This document shows, piece by piece, positions 17,853 through 26,120 of a stretch of 40,152 nucleotides of DNA. A program made the position numbers and the translations under genes. Within the stretch, counting starts at the first letter, position 1, and the number at the start of each line of letters is the position of its first letter. A model generated the notes under the pieces. It was given only the letters and a program-made list of their open reading frames with translations, was not told where the DNA came from and made no database searches. The stretch lies in NCBI GenBank assembly GCA_001872485.1, contig MNWK01000030.1, positions 1 to 40,152 on the forward strand. Direction: 5' to 3'. The DNA is from Parcubacteria group bacterium CG1_02_44_31 (GTDB lineage: Bacteria > Patescibacteriota > Minisyncoccia > UBA6257 > Brennerbacteraceae).

Positions 17853-18216
17853 CATAATACCATATACACGCGCTGGAAACAATAATCAATATTTTATTTG
17901 CCGCAACTGTTTCCCGTACGACCCGCGCTTGCATTTTACCATCCTACGCTCATGCTTCAGAATGGCTGTCACGAAAAATCAGAAAAGGAATTCGGAGTAG
18001 ATAATTGGTATTCCGTGGCTTTTCGCGAAGGAGAGTAAACCCTCCGAAGCTTAAGCAAAAGAAGGTAAATTTCACAAGCTCATACTAATAAAAAATCCTC
18101 ATGTAGGAAAAAGTTCATCCGGACCGCGCGAAAGCCCAATTGCGGGTCGGCTGCTGCTGGAAAGAAACACGGTATACTGATACACTGAATTTTTGACATA
18201 CCGCGTAGTTCCTAAG

Positions 18217-18285
18217 CCCCGTTAGAAATCTCGCCCGCGTTCAAGCGCGCCCGTAGGGCTTAAGGGCAGGCTATTTCTAACGGGG
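18217..18285. repeat. TIR element, family 2
   Basis: Perfect 13-bp ends CCCCGTTAGAAAT ... ATTTCTAACGGGG. Confidence 0.75.
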
Positions 18286-18337
18286 TAAGCCTTGTTAGAG
18301 ACCGTTCTCGGTCCTTATATTTTTCACTATCCACAGC

Positions 18338-19609
18338 ATGATTATTCACTTACATAAATATACTGCATTGTTCGCGCTCGGACTCGGAGCCGTGATTTCA
18401 ATTGGCATTTTTTCGTTCGGGTTGCGCAACCACAATGCACAACAGCCCATATTCGGATTTCCAAAAGTCATCACATTCGTTGCGCAAAAAGTCGCTCCCC
18501 AACCAACTCCGCAACAGCCCAAACGCCTGTCACCTGTCCCGCAAACCGTCAAGGCAGTATATTTGACCGCATGGTCTGCAGGAAATCCAAAAACCATTGA
18601 CACAATCATCAACCTTGCAGACACCACAGAACTGAACGGCGTGGTAATTGACATCAAGGATTACACCGGCCGTGTCATGTTTGAAACGACAAGCGACGCA
18701 ATTAAAAAACTCGGAGCAGAACAAATCCAAATCCCGAATTTCAAAGACCTTATTGAAAAACTCCATAGCCACAACATATATGTCATTGCACGCATCGCAG
18801 GGTTCCAAGATGTATATCTTGCGGAGCATAGACCGGAACTTGCGGTTCGCAACGCGTATACCGGAGCTATTTGGCGCGATAAAAAAAACCTTGCGTGGGT
18901 TGACCCTGCAAATACAGAAGTATGGGACTATTTGATTGATATCTCAAACCAAGCCATAAACCTCGGTGTTGACGAAATCAATTTTGATTACATCAGATTC
19001 CCGTCTGACGGCGACATAAGCTTGCTCGCGTATCCGACATACGATGCGACAAAACTAAATAAGGCAAAACAAATTAAAGCGTTTTTCGCATATATATCCG
19101 AACATCTTGGGCAAACAGACGCGAAGCTCTCATTAGACCTGTTCGGGTTAAGCACAGTAAGCACAACAGACATGGGTATTGGCCAAGTGCTTGAATACGC
19201 GCTTCCGTATTTTGATTATGTCAGTCCTATGGTGTACCCAAGCCATTACGCGAACGGTTCATTCGGATACAAAAACCCCGCAGCGTATCCGTACGAAATC
19301 GTGTTCCAATCCATGTCGCAAGCGGAACTTCGACGTGCAAAATTATTGCAATCGCTTGCGAGCACCACAATAGCTATTGCCTCTTCCACGCAGCAGTTTG
19401 ACGCAAGCGAAAAAAACAATACAATAAAACCAGATACCCCGCTTGGCAAATTCCGACCGTGGCTGCAAGCATTTGATTTGGGCGCAGTGTATACGCCCGA
19501 TATGGTGCGCAAACAAATACAGGCAACGTATGATGCACATGCAACGTCTGGATGGTATTTGTGGAACCCGACAAACACATACGATCCCACGATATTTTTA
19601 AAAAAGTAA
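18338..19609 (+). CDS. Putative glycoside hydrolase (DUF4015 type)
   Basis: VKAVYLTAWSAGNPKTIDTIINLADTTELNGVVIDIKD; NLGVDEINFDYIRFPSDG; YVSPMVYPSHY. Confidence 0.82.
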   Translation: MIIHLHKYTALFALGLGAVISIGIFSFGLRNHNAQQPIFGFPKVITFVAQKVAPQPTPQQPKRLSPVPQTVKAVYLTAWSAGNPKTIDTIINLADTTELNGVVIDIKDYTGRVMFETTSDAIKKLGAEQIQIPNFKDLIEKLHSHNIYVIARIAGFQDVYLAEHRPELAVRNAYTGAIWRDKKNLAWVDPANTEVWDYLIDISNQAINLGVDEINFDYIRFPSDGDISLLAYPTYDATKLNKAKQIKAFFAYISEHLGQTDAKLSLDLFGLSTVSTTDMGIGQVLEYALPYFDYVSPMVYPSHYANGSFGYKNPAAYPYEIVFQSMSQAELRRAKLLQSLASTTIAIASSTQQFDASEKNNTIKPDTPLGKFRPWLQAFDLGAVYTPDMVRKQIQATYDAHATSGWYLWNPTNTYDPTIFLKK

Positions 19610-19610
19610 T

Positions 19611-19994
19611 ATGAAGGAAAATAAAATCGTCGTCGAAATCGACAAGCCTGCAGCAGAAGTTTACGCTTTTTATATCAACCCCCTAAATACACCAAAGTGG
19701 ATAGATTCCATTAAGGTAGAAAAAACGAGCGAATGGCCAATAAGAATTGGCACAATATACAGGAATCAAGATATTAATGGAGCAGAAATGGAATACCGAG
19801 TAACTGACTTGAAAGAAAATGAATTATTCGAACTGACCTCGAAAGACGGAGGTTATCATGTTCGATATACGCATAAAGCACTGGGGGATGGAAAATCAGA
19901 GTTGGAATATTATGAATGGGTTGAAAAGGGAGAAATAGAAAAACCGTTCACGAAAGATATATTGCTTAAACTAAAACAAATGGTAGAAAAGTAA
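19611..19994 (+). CDS. SRPBCC/polyketide-cyclase-like protein
   Basis: IVVEIDKPAAEVYAFYINPLNTPKWIDSIKVE; typical SRPBCC N-terminus. Confidence 0.7.
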   Translation: MKENKIVVEIDKPAAEVYAFYINPLNTPKWIDSIKVEKTSEWPIRIGTIYRNQDINGAEMEYRVTDLKENELFELTSKDGGYHVRYTHKALGDGKSELEYYEWVEKGEIEKPFTKDILLKLKQMVEK

Positions 19995-19999
19995 GTTAA

Positions 20000-20301
20000 G
20001 TCAGGGTAGCTCAGCTGGTTAGAGCGCAGCACTTTCACCCGCCCACTTCATGCCTATGTAGTTTCCTCCTTCGCGCCTCGATACTTTCGGTGCTTCGGAC
20101 GGACGAGTAATGATAGGTTATGTATTATTCGCCCATCGAAGCTCCGACGATAATTCGGAGCGAAGTTGGGCCTATGTAGTTCAACGGCTAGAACGAGTGA
20201 CTCATAAACACTAGAAGGAAGTTCGACTCTTCCCATAGGCACAGATAAAGTGTGGCGGGCAAGTAACGCTGAAGTCGTGGGTCCGAATCCCACCCCTGAC
20301 A
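20000..20301 (+). tRNA. Interrupted tRNA: halves 20000-~20037 and ~20264-20301 separated by 228 nt in the anticodon loop
   Basis: Acceptor GTCAGGG/CCCTGAC, D arm GCTC/GAGC, anticodon stem CAGC/GCTG, T arm GTGGG/CCCAC; removing 228 nt gives a 74-nt tRNA. Anticodon depends on the junction (TGT, TTT or TTC); TTT gives a typical tRNA-Lys loop CTTTTAA. Confidence 0.6.
20170..20241 (+). tRNA. tRNA-Met (CAT)
   Basis: GCCTATG ... CTCATAA loop ... GGAAGTTCGACTCTTCC CATAGGC A; lies inside the interruption of the other tRNA. Confidence 0.88.
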
Positions 20302-20363
20302 CAAAAATAAAAGGAACTCCCCTGCCTGCGTGAACAAGGGATTCTTCCCGCGGGCACCAAGAT

Positions 20364-20392
20364 TTGACAAATCAAAACAAGTGCTTTATAGT
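20364..20392 (+). promoter_or_regulatory. Sigma70-type promoter of the T-box/aspS transcript
   Basis: TTGACA (20364-20369) - 17 nt - TATAGT (20387-20392). Confidence 0.75.
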
Positions 20393-20399
20393 ATTCCTA

Positions 20400-20615
20400 T
20401 AAAAGCAACGACGCTGCAGACACAGCTGAGCTGAAGGAAGAAATTCCGATGTCATGTCGGGAAAGTAGAACCTTTCGGGAAGTTCCCGTTATAGAACAAA
20501 GAATGTGTCAATAACAAATTGGAGCATTCGACAAGTACAAGGTAAGGTGGCACCGCGAAGATCGCCCTTACAAATGTATCAATTATTGTTGATATAATTG
20601 TAAGGGTGATTTTTT
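20400..20615 (+). promoter_or_regulatory. T-box riboswitch leader with antiterminator/terminator
   Basis: T-box AAGGTGGCACCGCG at 20544-20557; antiterminator GTAAGG...CCTTAC; terminator ATCGCCCTTACAA...TTGTAAGGGTGATTTTTT. Confidence 0.92.
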
Positions 20616-20627
20616 ATTAAAAAATCT

Positions 20628-21941
20628 ATGGGACGCATACACATTAAAGATATCCGTGGGCATATTGGACAAGAAGTAACGCTTGCGGGATTTGTTCATA
20701 CTGTTCGCAATCAAGGGAATATCGTGTTCCTTATGCTTTATGATATTTCTGGAAGTGTCCAGGTTGTTATTACAAAAGACTACCTCTCTATTATTAAAAC
20801 CGCAAAAAACTTATCTGAAGAATCTGTTGTACAAGTTACGGGGATAGCTAAGACAGAAGCACAATCGCCTGGCGGTATAGAAATTGCATGCAGAACATTA
20901 ACTATTCTCTCTGCCGCAGATCCCAACACTCCCATTCCAGTAATCGGAAAACAGGAATCGGAGGTGGAACTTGACAAACGGCTTGACTGGCGATGGCTTG
21001 ACTTACGAAAACCCAAAAATACTTTAATTTTTAAGGTATGGACCATAATGGAACAGGCGTTCAGAGAATACTGGATACAAAATGGTTATATTGAAATTCA
21101 TTCCCCGAAGTTTATGAGTACACCAAGCGAAACTGGTGCAGAATTATTTGAAGTCAAATACTTCGATCGGAAAGCATATCTTGCGCAATCACCGCAGTTT
21201 TATAAACAAATGGCTATGGCCGCAGGATTTGAAAAAGTGTTTGAGGTCGGGCCGGTCTTTCGTGCGAATCCATCTTTTACGTCTCGACACGATACTGAAT
21301 TCACAGGGTACGATGCCGAAATCTCATTTATTGAGTCTCACCAAGATGTAATGACTGAAGAGCAAAATGTAATTCAATATGTCCTACAAAAAATTAAAGA
21401 AAAGTTCGGGAAAGAAATCTCGATGTTTTATGGCAGAGATTTGATTGTACCAAGCATTCCTTTTCCACGTGTCACCATGAAACAAGCGAAGGGAATCCTT
21501 GCCAAATTAAATGTACCCGGTGAAAAAGATGGTGACTTGAGTCCAGGAGAAGAACGAAAATTGTGTGAATATATTTATGAAAAACAAGGTCATGAATTTG
21601 TCTTCGTAACGGAATATCCAGTTAGCGCACGACCATTCTATCATATGCGAACCGAAAAAGACCCAACGTTGACAAAAAGTTTCGACCTGTTGTGGAACGG
21701 ATTGGAAATAACAACTGGCGCGCAAAGGGAACACCGATATGACATTCTTACGTTACAAGCAAAAGAAAAAGGGATATCGCTTGAGTCGATTAAATTTTAC
21801 TTGAATTTCTTCAAATATGGTTGCCCGCCGCACGGCGGTATGGGTATTGGGCCATCTCGTATGCTTATGAAAATATTTAATGTTAGTAATGTCCGAGAAG
21901 TAACATACTTATACAGGGGTGTAAAACGACTAGATCCGTAG
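20628..21941 (+). CDS. aspS: Aspartyl-tRNA synthetase (archaeal-type length; possibly non-discriminating Asp/Asn)
   Basis: 437 aa; HSPKFMSTPSETGAELFEVKYFDRKAYLAQSPQFYKQ, FEVGPVFRANPSFTSRHDTEFTGYDAE, GGMGIGPSRMLMKIF. Confidence 0.92.
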   Translation: MGRIHIKDIRGHIGQEVTLAGFVHTVRNQGNIVFLMLYDISGSVQVVITKDYLSIIKTAKNLSEESVVQVTGIAKTEAQSPGGIEIACRTLTILSAADPNTPIPVIGKQESEVELDKRLDWRWLDLRKPKNTLIFKVWTIMEQAFREYWIQNGYIEIHSPKFMSTPSETGAELFEVKYFDRKAYLAQSPQFYKQMAMAAGFEKVFEVGPVFRANPSFTSRHDTEFTGYDAEISFIESHQDVMTEEQNVIQYVLQKIKEKFGKEISMFYGRDLIVPSIPFPRVTMKQAKGILAKLNVPGEKDGDLSPGEERKLCEYIYEKQGHEFVFVTEYPVSARPFYHMRTEKDPTLTKSFDLLWNGLEITTGAQREHRYDILTLQAKEKGISLESIKFYLNFFKYGCPPHGGMGIGPSRMLMKIFNVSNVREVTYLYRGVKRLDP

Positions 21942-21947
21942 TTTAAA

Positions 21948-21976
21948 TTGCACATTTCAACGTTTTACGATACAAT
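21948..21976 (+). promoter_or_regulatory. Possible promoter of tRNA-Asp
   Basis: TTGCAC - 17 nt - TACAAT. Confidence 0.45.
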
Positions 21977-21986
21977 GCAAAATACT

Positions 21987-22061
21987 GCAGCCGTAGTGTA
22001 GCCTGGTTAACATGTCGCCCTGTCACGGCGAAGATCGTGGGTTCGAATCCCATCGGCTGCG
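21987..22061 (+). tRNA. tRNA-Asp (GTC)
   Basis: GCAGCCG ... TCGCC CTGTCAC GGCGA ... GTGGGTTCGAATCCCAT CGGCTGC G. Confidence 0.93.
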
Positions 22062-22497
22062 CCTGTCTTCCGCCAAACTACGGAATAGCTCTGCCTCATA
22101 CTTTGTTACCCGCGCGGCGTAACGCAATATTCCGTGTGTGGGAATTATCAGCATTGTTTACTTTTTCAAAAAAAGGAAAACATTCGGATTTCTTACATAA
22201 TTACAATAGTATGTATGCATAGCATGTTATAGCATGAGCATGTATGTAAGGTATGAAGAAATTTGATTTGTCTGTATTTGGGACGATCGTTCAAAATAGA
22301 GACAAATCAAATATTAAACCATTCTGGTATAACAAAGGTATAACAAAATCAATAAACCATCCGAATATAACAAAATAACAAAAATGCAAAAAGGTGAATA
22401 GATGATAAAATATTGGAATAGTTCGCTGGTTCAAAACCGTACCAGTTCGCTGTCAGAAGTGTTTCCGAAACCAATTTTCTTTATTTTAAAGTGTGAA

Positions 22498-22563
22498 CCC
22501 CGTAGTAGATTTTCGACATCCACCTTCGGTGGAATATGAACGAGTTGAAAATGCACTACAGGG
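22498..22563. repeat. TIR element, family 1 (copy B)
   Basis: CCCCGTAGTAGATTTTCGACATCCACCTTCGGTGGAATATGAACGAGTTGAAAATGCACTACAGGG. Confidence 0.85.
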
Positions 22564-22612
22564 TAAACAACGTTAGGAATTCTTACATCCGTGATATAAC
22601 AAGGTTCGCTAT

Positions 22613-23365
22613 ATGAAAATCTTATCCTTCAATGTAAACGGAATTCGCGCTGCGTATCAAAAAGGATTTTTGAATTGGCTTACAGCAAGTCGTGCAGATA
22701 TTGTTTGCACGCAAGAAATCAAGGCGCAAGAGGCGCAGGTACCAACCGTTTTACTGAACCCTGCCCATTATTATTCGTACTTCAACTTTGCTGCCAAAAA
22801 GGGATACAGCGGGGTAGGAATATACACAAAACAAAAACCGCTTCGGGTGCATCACACATTAGATTTTAAAAGATTTGACCAAGAAGGAAGAATAATTAAG
22901 CTGGATTATCCAGGATTTTGTCTTATCAACATCTATATCCCGCATGGCGGAAGGGGAAAGGAAAACATTGGTTACAAATTAGAAACCTATAAACGTTTAT
23001 TCTTGTTTCTGAAAGGAATCAAACAAAAACTTGTTCTGATGGGAGACTTCAATGTAGCCCATCATGAGATTGATCTGGCCCGGCCGCAAAATAACAAAAA
23101 CAATATCATGTTTACCAAACAAGAAAGGAAGCAGATAGATAAATTGCTTGAGCTCGGTTTTATAGACAGTTTCAGACAACAAAACAAAGATAGCGGGCAT
23201 TATACATGGTGGCCGTATGGTTTTCAAGCGAGACAAAGAAACATAGGTTGGCGAATAGATTATGCGTTTATTTCCAAAAATATGGCACCGAAATTGCGCA
23301 AAGCTTTTATTTTGAACAAAGTCAACATATCAGACCACTGTCCAATTGGTATAGAAATAGTATAA
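22613..23365 (+). CDS. xth: Exodeoxyribonuclease III / AP endonuclease
   Basis: MKILSFNVNGIRAAYQKGFLNWL, CTQEIKA, GDFNVAHHEIDLARP, WRIDYAFIS, SDHCPIGIEI. Confidence 0.95.
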   Translation: MKILSFNVNGIRAAYQKGFLNWLTASRADIVCTQEIKAQEAQVPTVLLNPAHYYSYFNFAAKKGYSGVGIYTKQKPLRVHHTLDFKRFDQEGRIIKLDYPGFCLINIYIPHGGRGKENIGYKLETYKRLFLFLKGIKQKLVLMGDFNVAHHEIDLARPQNNKNNIMFTKQERKQIDKLLELGFIDSFRQQNKDSGHYTWWPYGFQARQRNIGWRIDYAFISKNMAPKLRKAFILNKVNISDHCPIGIEIV

Positions 23366-23367
23366 GC

Positions 23368-23405
23368 AAAGCAAAAACAGGCGTATGCCTGTTTTTGCTT
23401 TTTTG
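23368..23405. terminator. Bidirectional terminator between xth and rpsR
   Basis: 15-bp stem AAAGCAAAAACAGGC-GTAT-GCCTGTTTTTGCTTT then TTT. Confidence 0.85.
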
Positions 23406-23417
23406 TTCGCGATTTTT

Positions 23418-23615
23418 TTATCTGGACACAAACGGCAACAAAGCCATTTGGCGCGCGCGCTTAATCGCATGCGCCAATGCGCGCTGGTGCTTTGCGCACA
23501 GCCCCGTGCGTTCGCGCGACTTAATCTTTTTCGAAACCGCGGTAAAACGCTGCAAAATCGCGGCATCTTTCCAATTAATGTCATCGCGTCCGCAAAAATA
23601 ACATTGGGGTTTCAT
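23418..23615 (-). CDS. rpsR: 30S ribosomal protein S18
   Basis: 65 aa; CYFCGRDDINWKDAAILQRFTAVSKKIKSRERTGLCAKHQRALAHAIKRARQMALLPFV; directly downstream of ssb. Confidence 0.93.
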   Translation of the reverse strand: MKPQCYFCGRDDINWKDAAILQRFTAVSKKIKSRERTGLCAKHQRALAHAIKRARQMALLPFVSR

Positions 23616-23621
23616 ACAACT

Positions 23622-23665
23622 TAACTAATAACTAATAACTGATAACTGATAAAACTGATAACTGA
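23622..23665. repeat. 7-bp tandem repeat tract (TAACTRA)
   Basis: taactaa taactaa taactga taactga taaaactga taactga. Confidence 0.75.
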
Positions 23666-23675
23666 CCCGCCTTGC

Positions 23676-24152
23676 TTAAAACGGAGGGGCGTCGTCAATA
23701 GGAATCTGGTCTTGCGTAATTTCAGGCAATACTTCTTCTTGCTCCTCAATTGCTGGCGTTTGTTGCGCTTGCGAAGCTGCTGGTTGCGGCATAGTCATAG
23801 GCCGTTCTTGCTGCATGGCGCCTTGCGGACGAGGCCCGAATTGGACTCGTTCGCTAATAACTTCCGTGCGATATTTCTTTTCGCCTGTGGGCGCGACCCA
23901 TGACCGCGTGCGAATCCGACCTTCAATCAATACGGTGCTCCCTTTGGTTAAATATTGATTGCATAGTTCTGCCTGCCTGCCCCACACCACGATATTATGA
24001 AAATCCGCTTCTTCTTGTTTTTGTCCTGATTTGTCATTCCATACGCGATTCGTGGCAACCGCAAACGAAGCAACCGAATTTCCATTAGGCGTCACCCGAA
24101 GTTCCACATCGCGCGCCAAACGACCAACTAATATTACTTTATTAAGGTCCAT
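23676..24152 (-). CDS. ssb: Single-stranded DNA-binding protein
   Basis: MDLNKVILVGRLARDVELRVTPNGNSVASFAVATNR; acidic tail IPIDDAPPF. Confidence 0.96.
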   Translation of the reverse strand: MDLNKVILVGRLARDVELRVTPNGNSVASFAVATNRVWNDKSGQKQEEADFHNIVVWGRQAELCNQYLTKGSTVLIEGRIRTRSWVAPTGEKKYRTEVISERVQFGPRPQGAMQQERPMTMPQPAASQAQQTPAIEEQEEVLPEITQDQIPIDDAPPF

Positions 24153-24153
24153 A

Positions 24154-24606
24154 TTATGATTGCAAAATTTCTTTTAATTTAGTGTCCAAATCAACCGGAG
24201 TTCGTTGGACTTCTTTTTCTTGTTCAGTCATGCGCGCCTTGGTTTCTTGCCACCGCGCTTGCTTTTCCCTATGCTGTTGAAGCTGTTTTTCACGTTTTTG
24301 CGAACGCTCGGGAACCATGACAATCAACTTGCGCAGAATTACTTGTTCGTATTTCAGTGTATTTTTCAATCCAGCAAGTTTTGCCGGATCCAAGCGAAAT
24401 TGAATCTCGGCCCACCACGCGCTTTTTTGCTTTTTAATCATATACGCCAAATCGCGTTTCTCGGGGATACGTTCGGAAACAATTATTCCGCCAGCTTTGG
24501 TCACAAAGCCCTTGATAATATCAAAAAACGAGTCGGGAGCGTTCCCGCTTTGGTCATCAGTTATCCAAAAACACAAGTCATATAATCGCGTTTCTTGCTC
24601 GTCCAT
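24154..24606 (-). CDS. rpsF: 30S ribosomal protein S6
   Basis: RIPEKRDLAYMIKKQKSAWWAEIQFRLDPAKLAGLKNTLKYEQVILRKLIV; upstream of ssb. Confidence 0.85.
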   Translation of the reverse strand: MDEQETRLYDLCFWITDDQSGNAPDSFFDIIKGFVTKAGGIIVSERIPEKRDLAYMIKKQKSAWWAEIQFRLDPAKLAGLKNTLKYEQVILRKLIVMVPERSQKREKQLQQHREKQARWQETKARMTEQEKEVQRTPVDLDTKLKEILQS

Positions 24607-24648
24607 AATTTTCCTAATGTAACATGAAGCTTATAAGAAGTCAAAAAA

Positions 24649-25716
24649 TTAATTTACTGCTTCTTCGCCTGTTGATGAAATCGCCTCGGCCTGTGGAATG
24701 GGCTTTTCGCTTGCCTGCTTGATGCCTGCTACGATTTCGTCAAGGGTTTCCGAATGCTCTTTTAAATACTTTTGCGCTGTTTCAAAACCAACGCCCAGTT
24801 TGGTTTGGCCAAATGCGTAACTTGCGCCCGAGCGAGACACCACGCCGTATTTGATGCCAGTGTTAATCACATCACCGGTATATGAAATTCCTTCATTGTA
24901 TAAAATATCGAATTCTGCTGTACGGAACGGAGCGGCAACTTTGTTTTTCACGATTTTTGCTTTCACGCGATTCCCTACCACATCGTCTCCTTTTTTGATT
25001 TGCGCGCTGCGGCGTACTTCGATACGAACGGACGCGTAAAATTTCAGCGCCTTGCCCCCGGGAGTCGTTTCGGGGTTGCCATATGTTCCGATTTGCATGC
25101 GAATCTGATTAATGAAAATAATCGTGGTTTTCGATTTTGCCGTGATTGCCGTAAGCTTGCGCAATGCCTGCGACATCAGCCGCGCCTGAAGCCCGATGAA
25201 TTGGGCTCCCATCTCGCCCTCAATTTCCGCGCGCGGGGTCAATGCCGCAACAGAATCAACCACAATCACGTCAATCGAATTTGTCTTGACCAAACTTTCC
25301 ACGATTTCAAGCGCCTGTTCTCCGGTATCGGGCTGAGAAATCAGCAAGTGCTCAACATCAACGCCAATGCGCTTTGCGTATTCAGGATCCAACGCGTGCT
25401 CTGCGTCAATGAATGCAGCCTTGCCGCCGCGCTTTTGCGCTTGGCTCACGATATGAAGCGCAAGAGTTGTTTTCCCGGATGATTCGGGGCCGTAGAGTTC
25501 TATGATACGGCCGCACGGAATCCCTCCAACGCCCGATGCAATATCCAAAGAAATAGAGCCAGTCGGAATAGAATCAATATTGACATGGCGCACTTGCCCC
25601 AACATCATAATAGACCCCTCGCCGTAACGCGCTTGAATTTCCTTGACCAATTCATCAAGCTTGTCCTGTTTATCTGATTGAATTTGTTTTGTTATTTTTT
25701 TTGCTGTTTTGGGCAT
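24649..25716 (-). CDS. recA: Recombinase RecA
   Basis: [72 protein letters not shown]. Confidence 0.98.
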   Translation of the reverse strand: MPKTAKKITKQIQSDKQDKLDELVKEIQARYGEGSIMMLGQVRHVNIDSIPTGSISLDIASGVGGIPCGRIIELYGPESSGKTTLALHIVSQAQKRGGKAAFIDAEHALDPEYAKRIGVDVEHLLISQPDTGEQALEIVESLVKTNSIDVIVVDSVAALTPRAEIEGEMGAQFIGLQARLMSQALRKLTAITAKSKTTIIFINQIRMQIGTYGNPETTPGGKALKFYASVRIEVRRSAQIKKGDDVVGNRVKAKIVKNKVAAPFRTAEFDILYNEGISYTGDVINTGIKYGVVSRSGASYAFGQTKLGVGFETAQKYLKEHSETLDEIVAGIKQASEKPIPQAEAISSTGEEAVN

Positions 25717-25770
25717 AAAAATAAAAAGTTAATTTACTACCAACAGTATAACATGTATCAAGTATACAAA

Positions 25771-26109
25771 CTACTGGAGCCGGCTGCCTAGTGTTACCGA
25801 GTTTTTTGCAGGAGTCACTAGAATCCACCCGTCGCCGTTTGCGTTTTTAAATCCCAATGTTAAAACTTCGGATTCAAATGCACCGATCCGTTTCACAGGA
25901 AAATTCACCACGCACGCAACAAGCATTCCCAAAAGTTCCTGTTTGTTATGCGCCCCAACTGCTTGAACACTTGATGTTTTTATACCAATTTCCGCGCCGA
26001 AGTCAATTTTCAGTTTGAACGCCGGCTTTCTCGCTTGCGGAAAATCGGAAACCTCAATAATTTTCCCAAGGCGGATATCTACTTTGTCAAAATCCTCATA
26101 ATGAATCAT
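25771..26109 (-). CDS. CsaA-like tRNA-binding-domain protein
   Basis: MIHYEDFDKVDIRLGKIIEVSDFPQARKPAFKLKIDFG; start at 26109; upstream part of the listed ORF is the dispersed repeat. Confidence 0.85.
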   Translation of the reverse strand: MIHYEDFDKVDIRLGKIIEVSDFPQARKPAFKLKIDFGAEIGIKTSSVQAVGAHNKQELLGMLVACVVNFPVKRIGAFESEVLTLGFKNANGDGWILVTPAKNSVTLGSRLQ

Positions 26110-26120
26110 ACATATATGCC

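Noticed and set aside
17665-18000. 111-aa plus-strand ORF
   Set aside because: Coincides with the dispersed repeat; no domain and Arg/His-rich translation typical of non-coding DNA.
20036-20263. Classic group I intron in the interrupted tRNA
   Set aside because: The U|...G| boundary and the Lys-like loop fit, but I could not find a P3/P7 core or a convincing IGS by eye, and a complete tRNA-Met occupies a third of the insert. Left open and reported as an interrupted tRNA.
20054-20302. 82-aa minus-strand ORF over the tRNA region
   Set aside because: Antisense to tRNA-Met and the split tRNA; typical spurious ORF from tRNA sequence.
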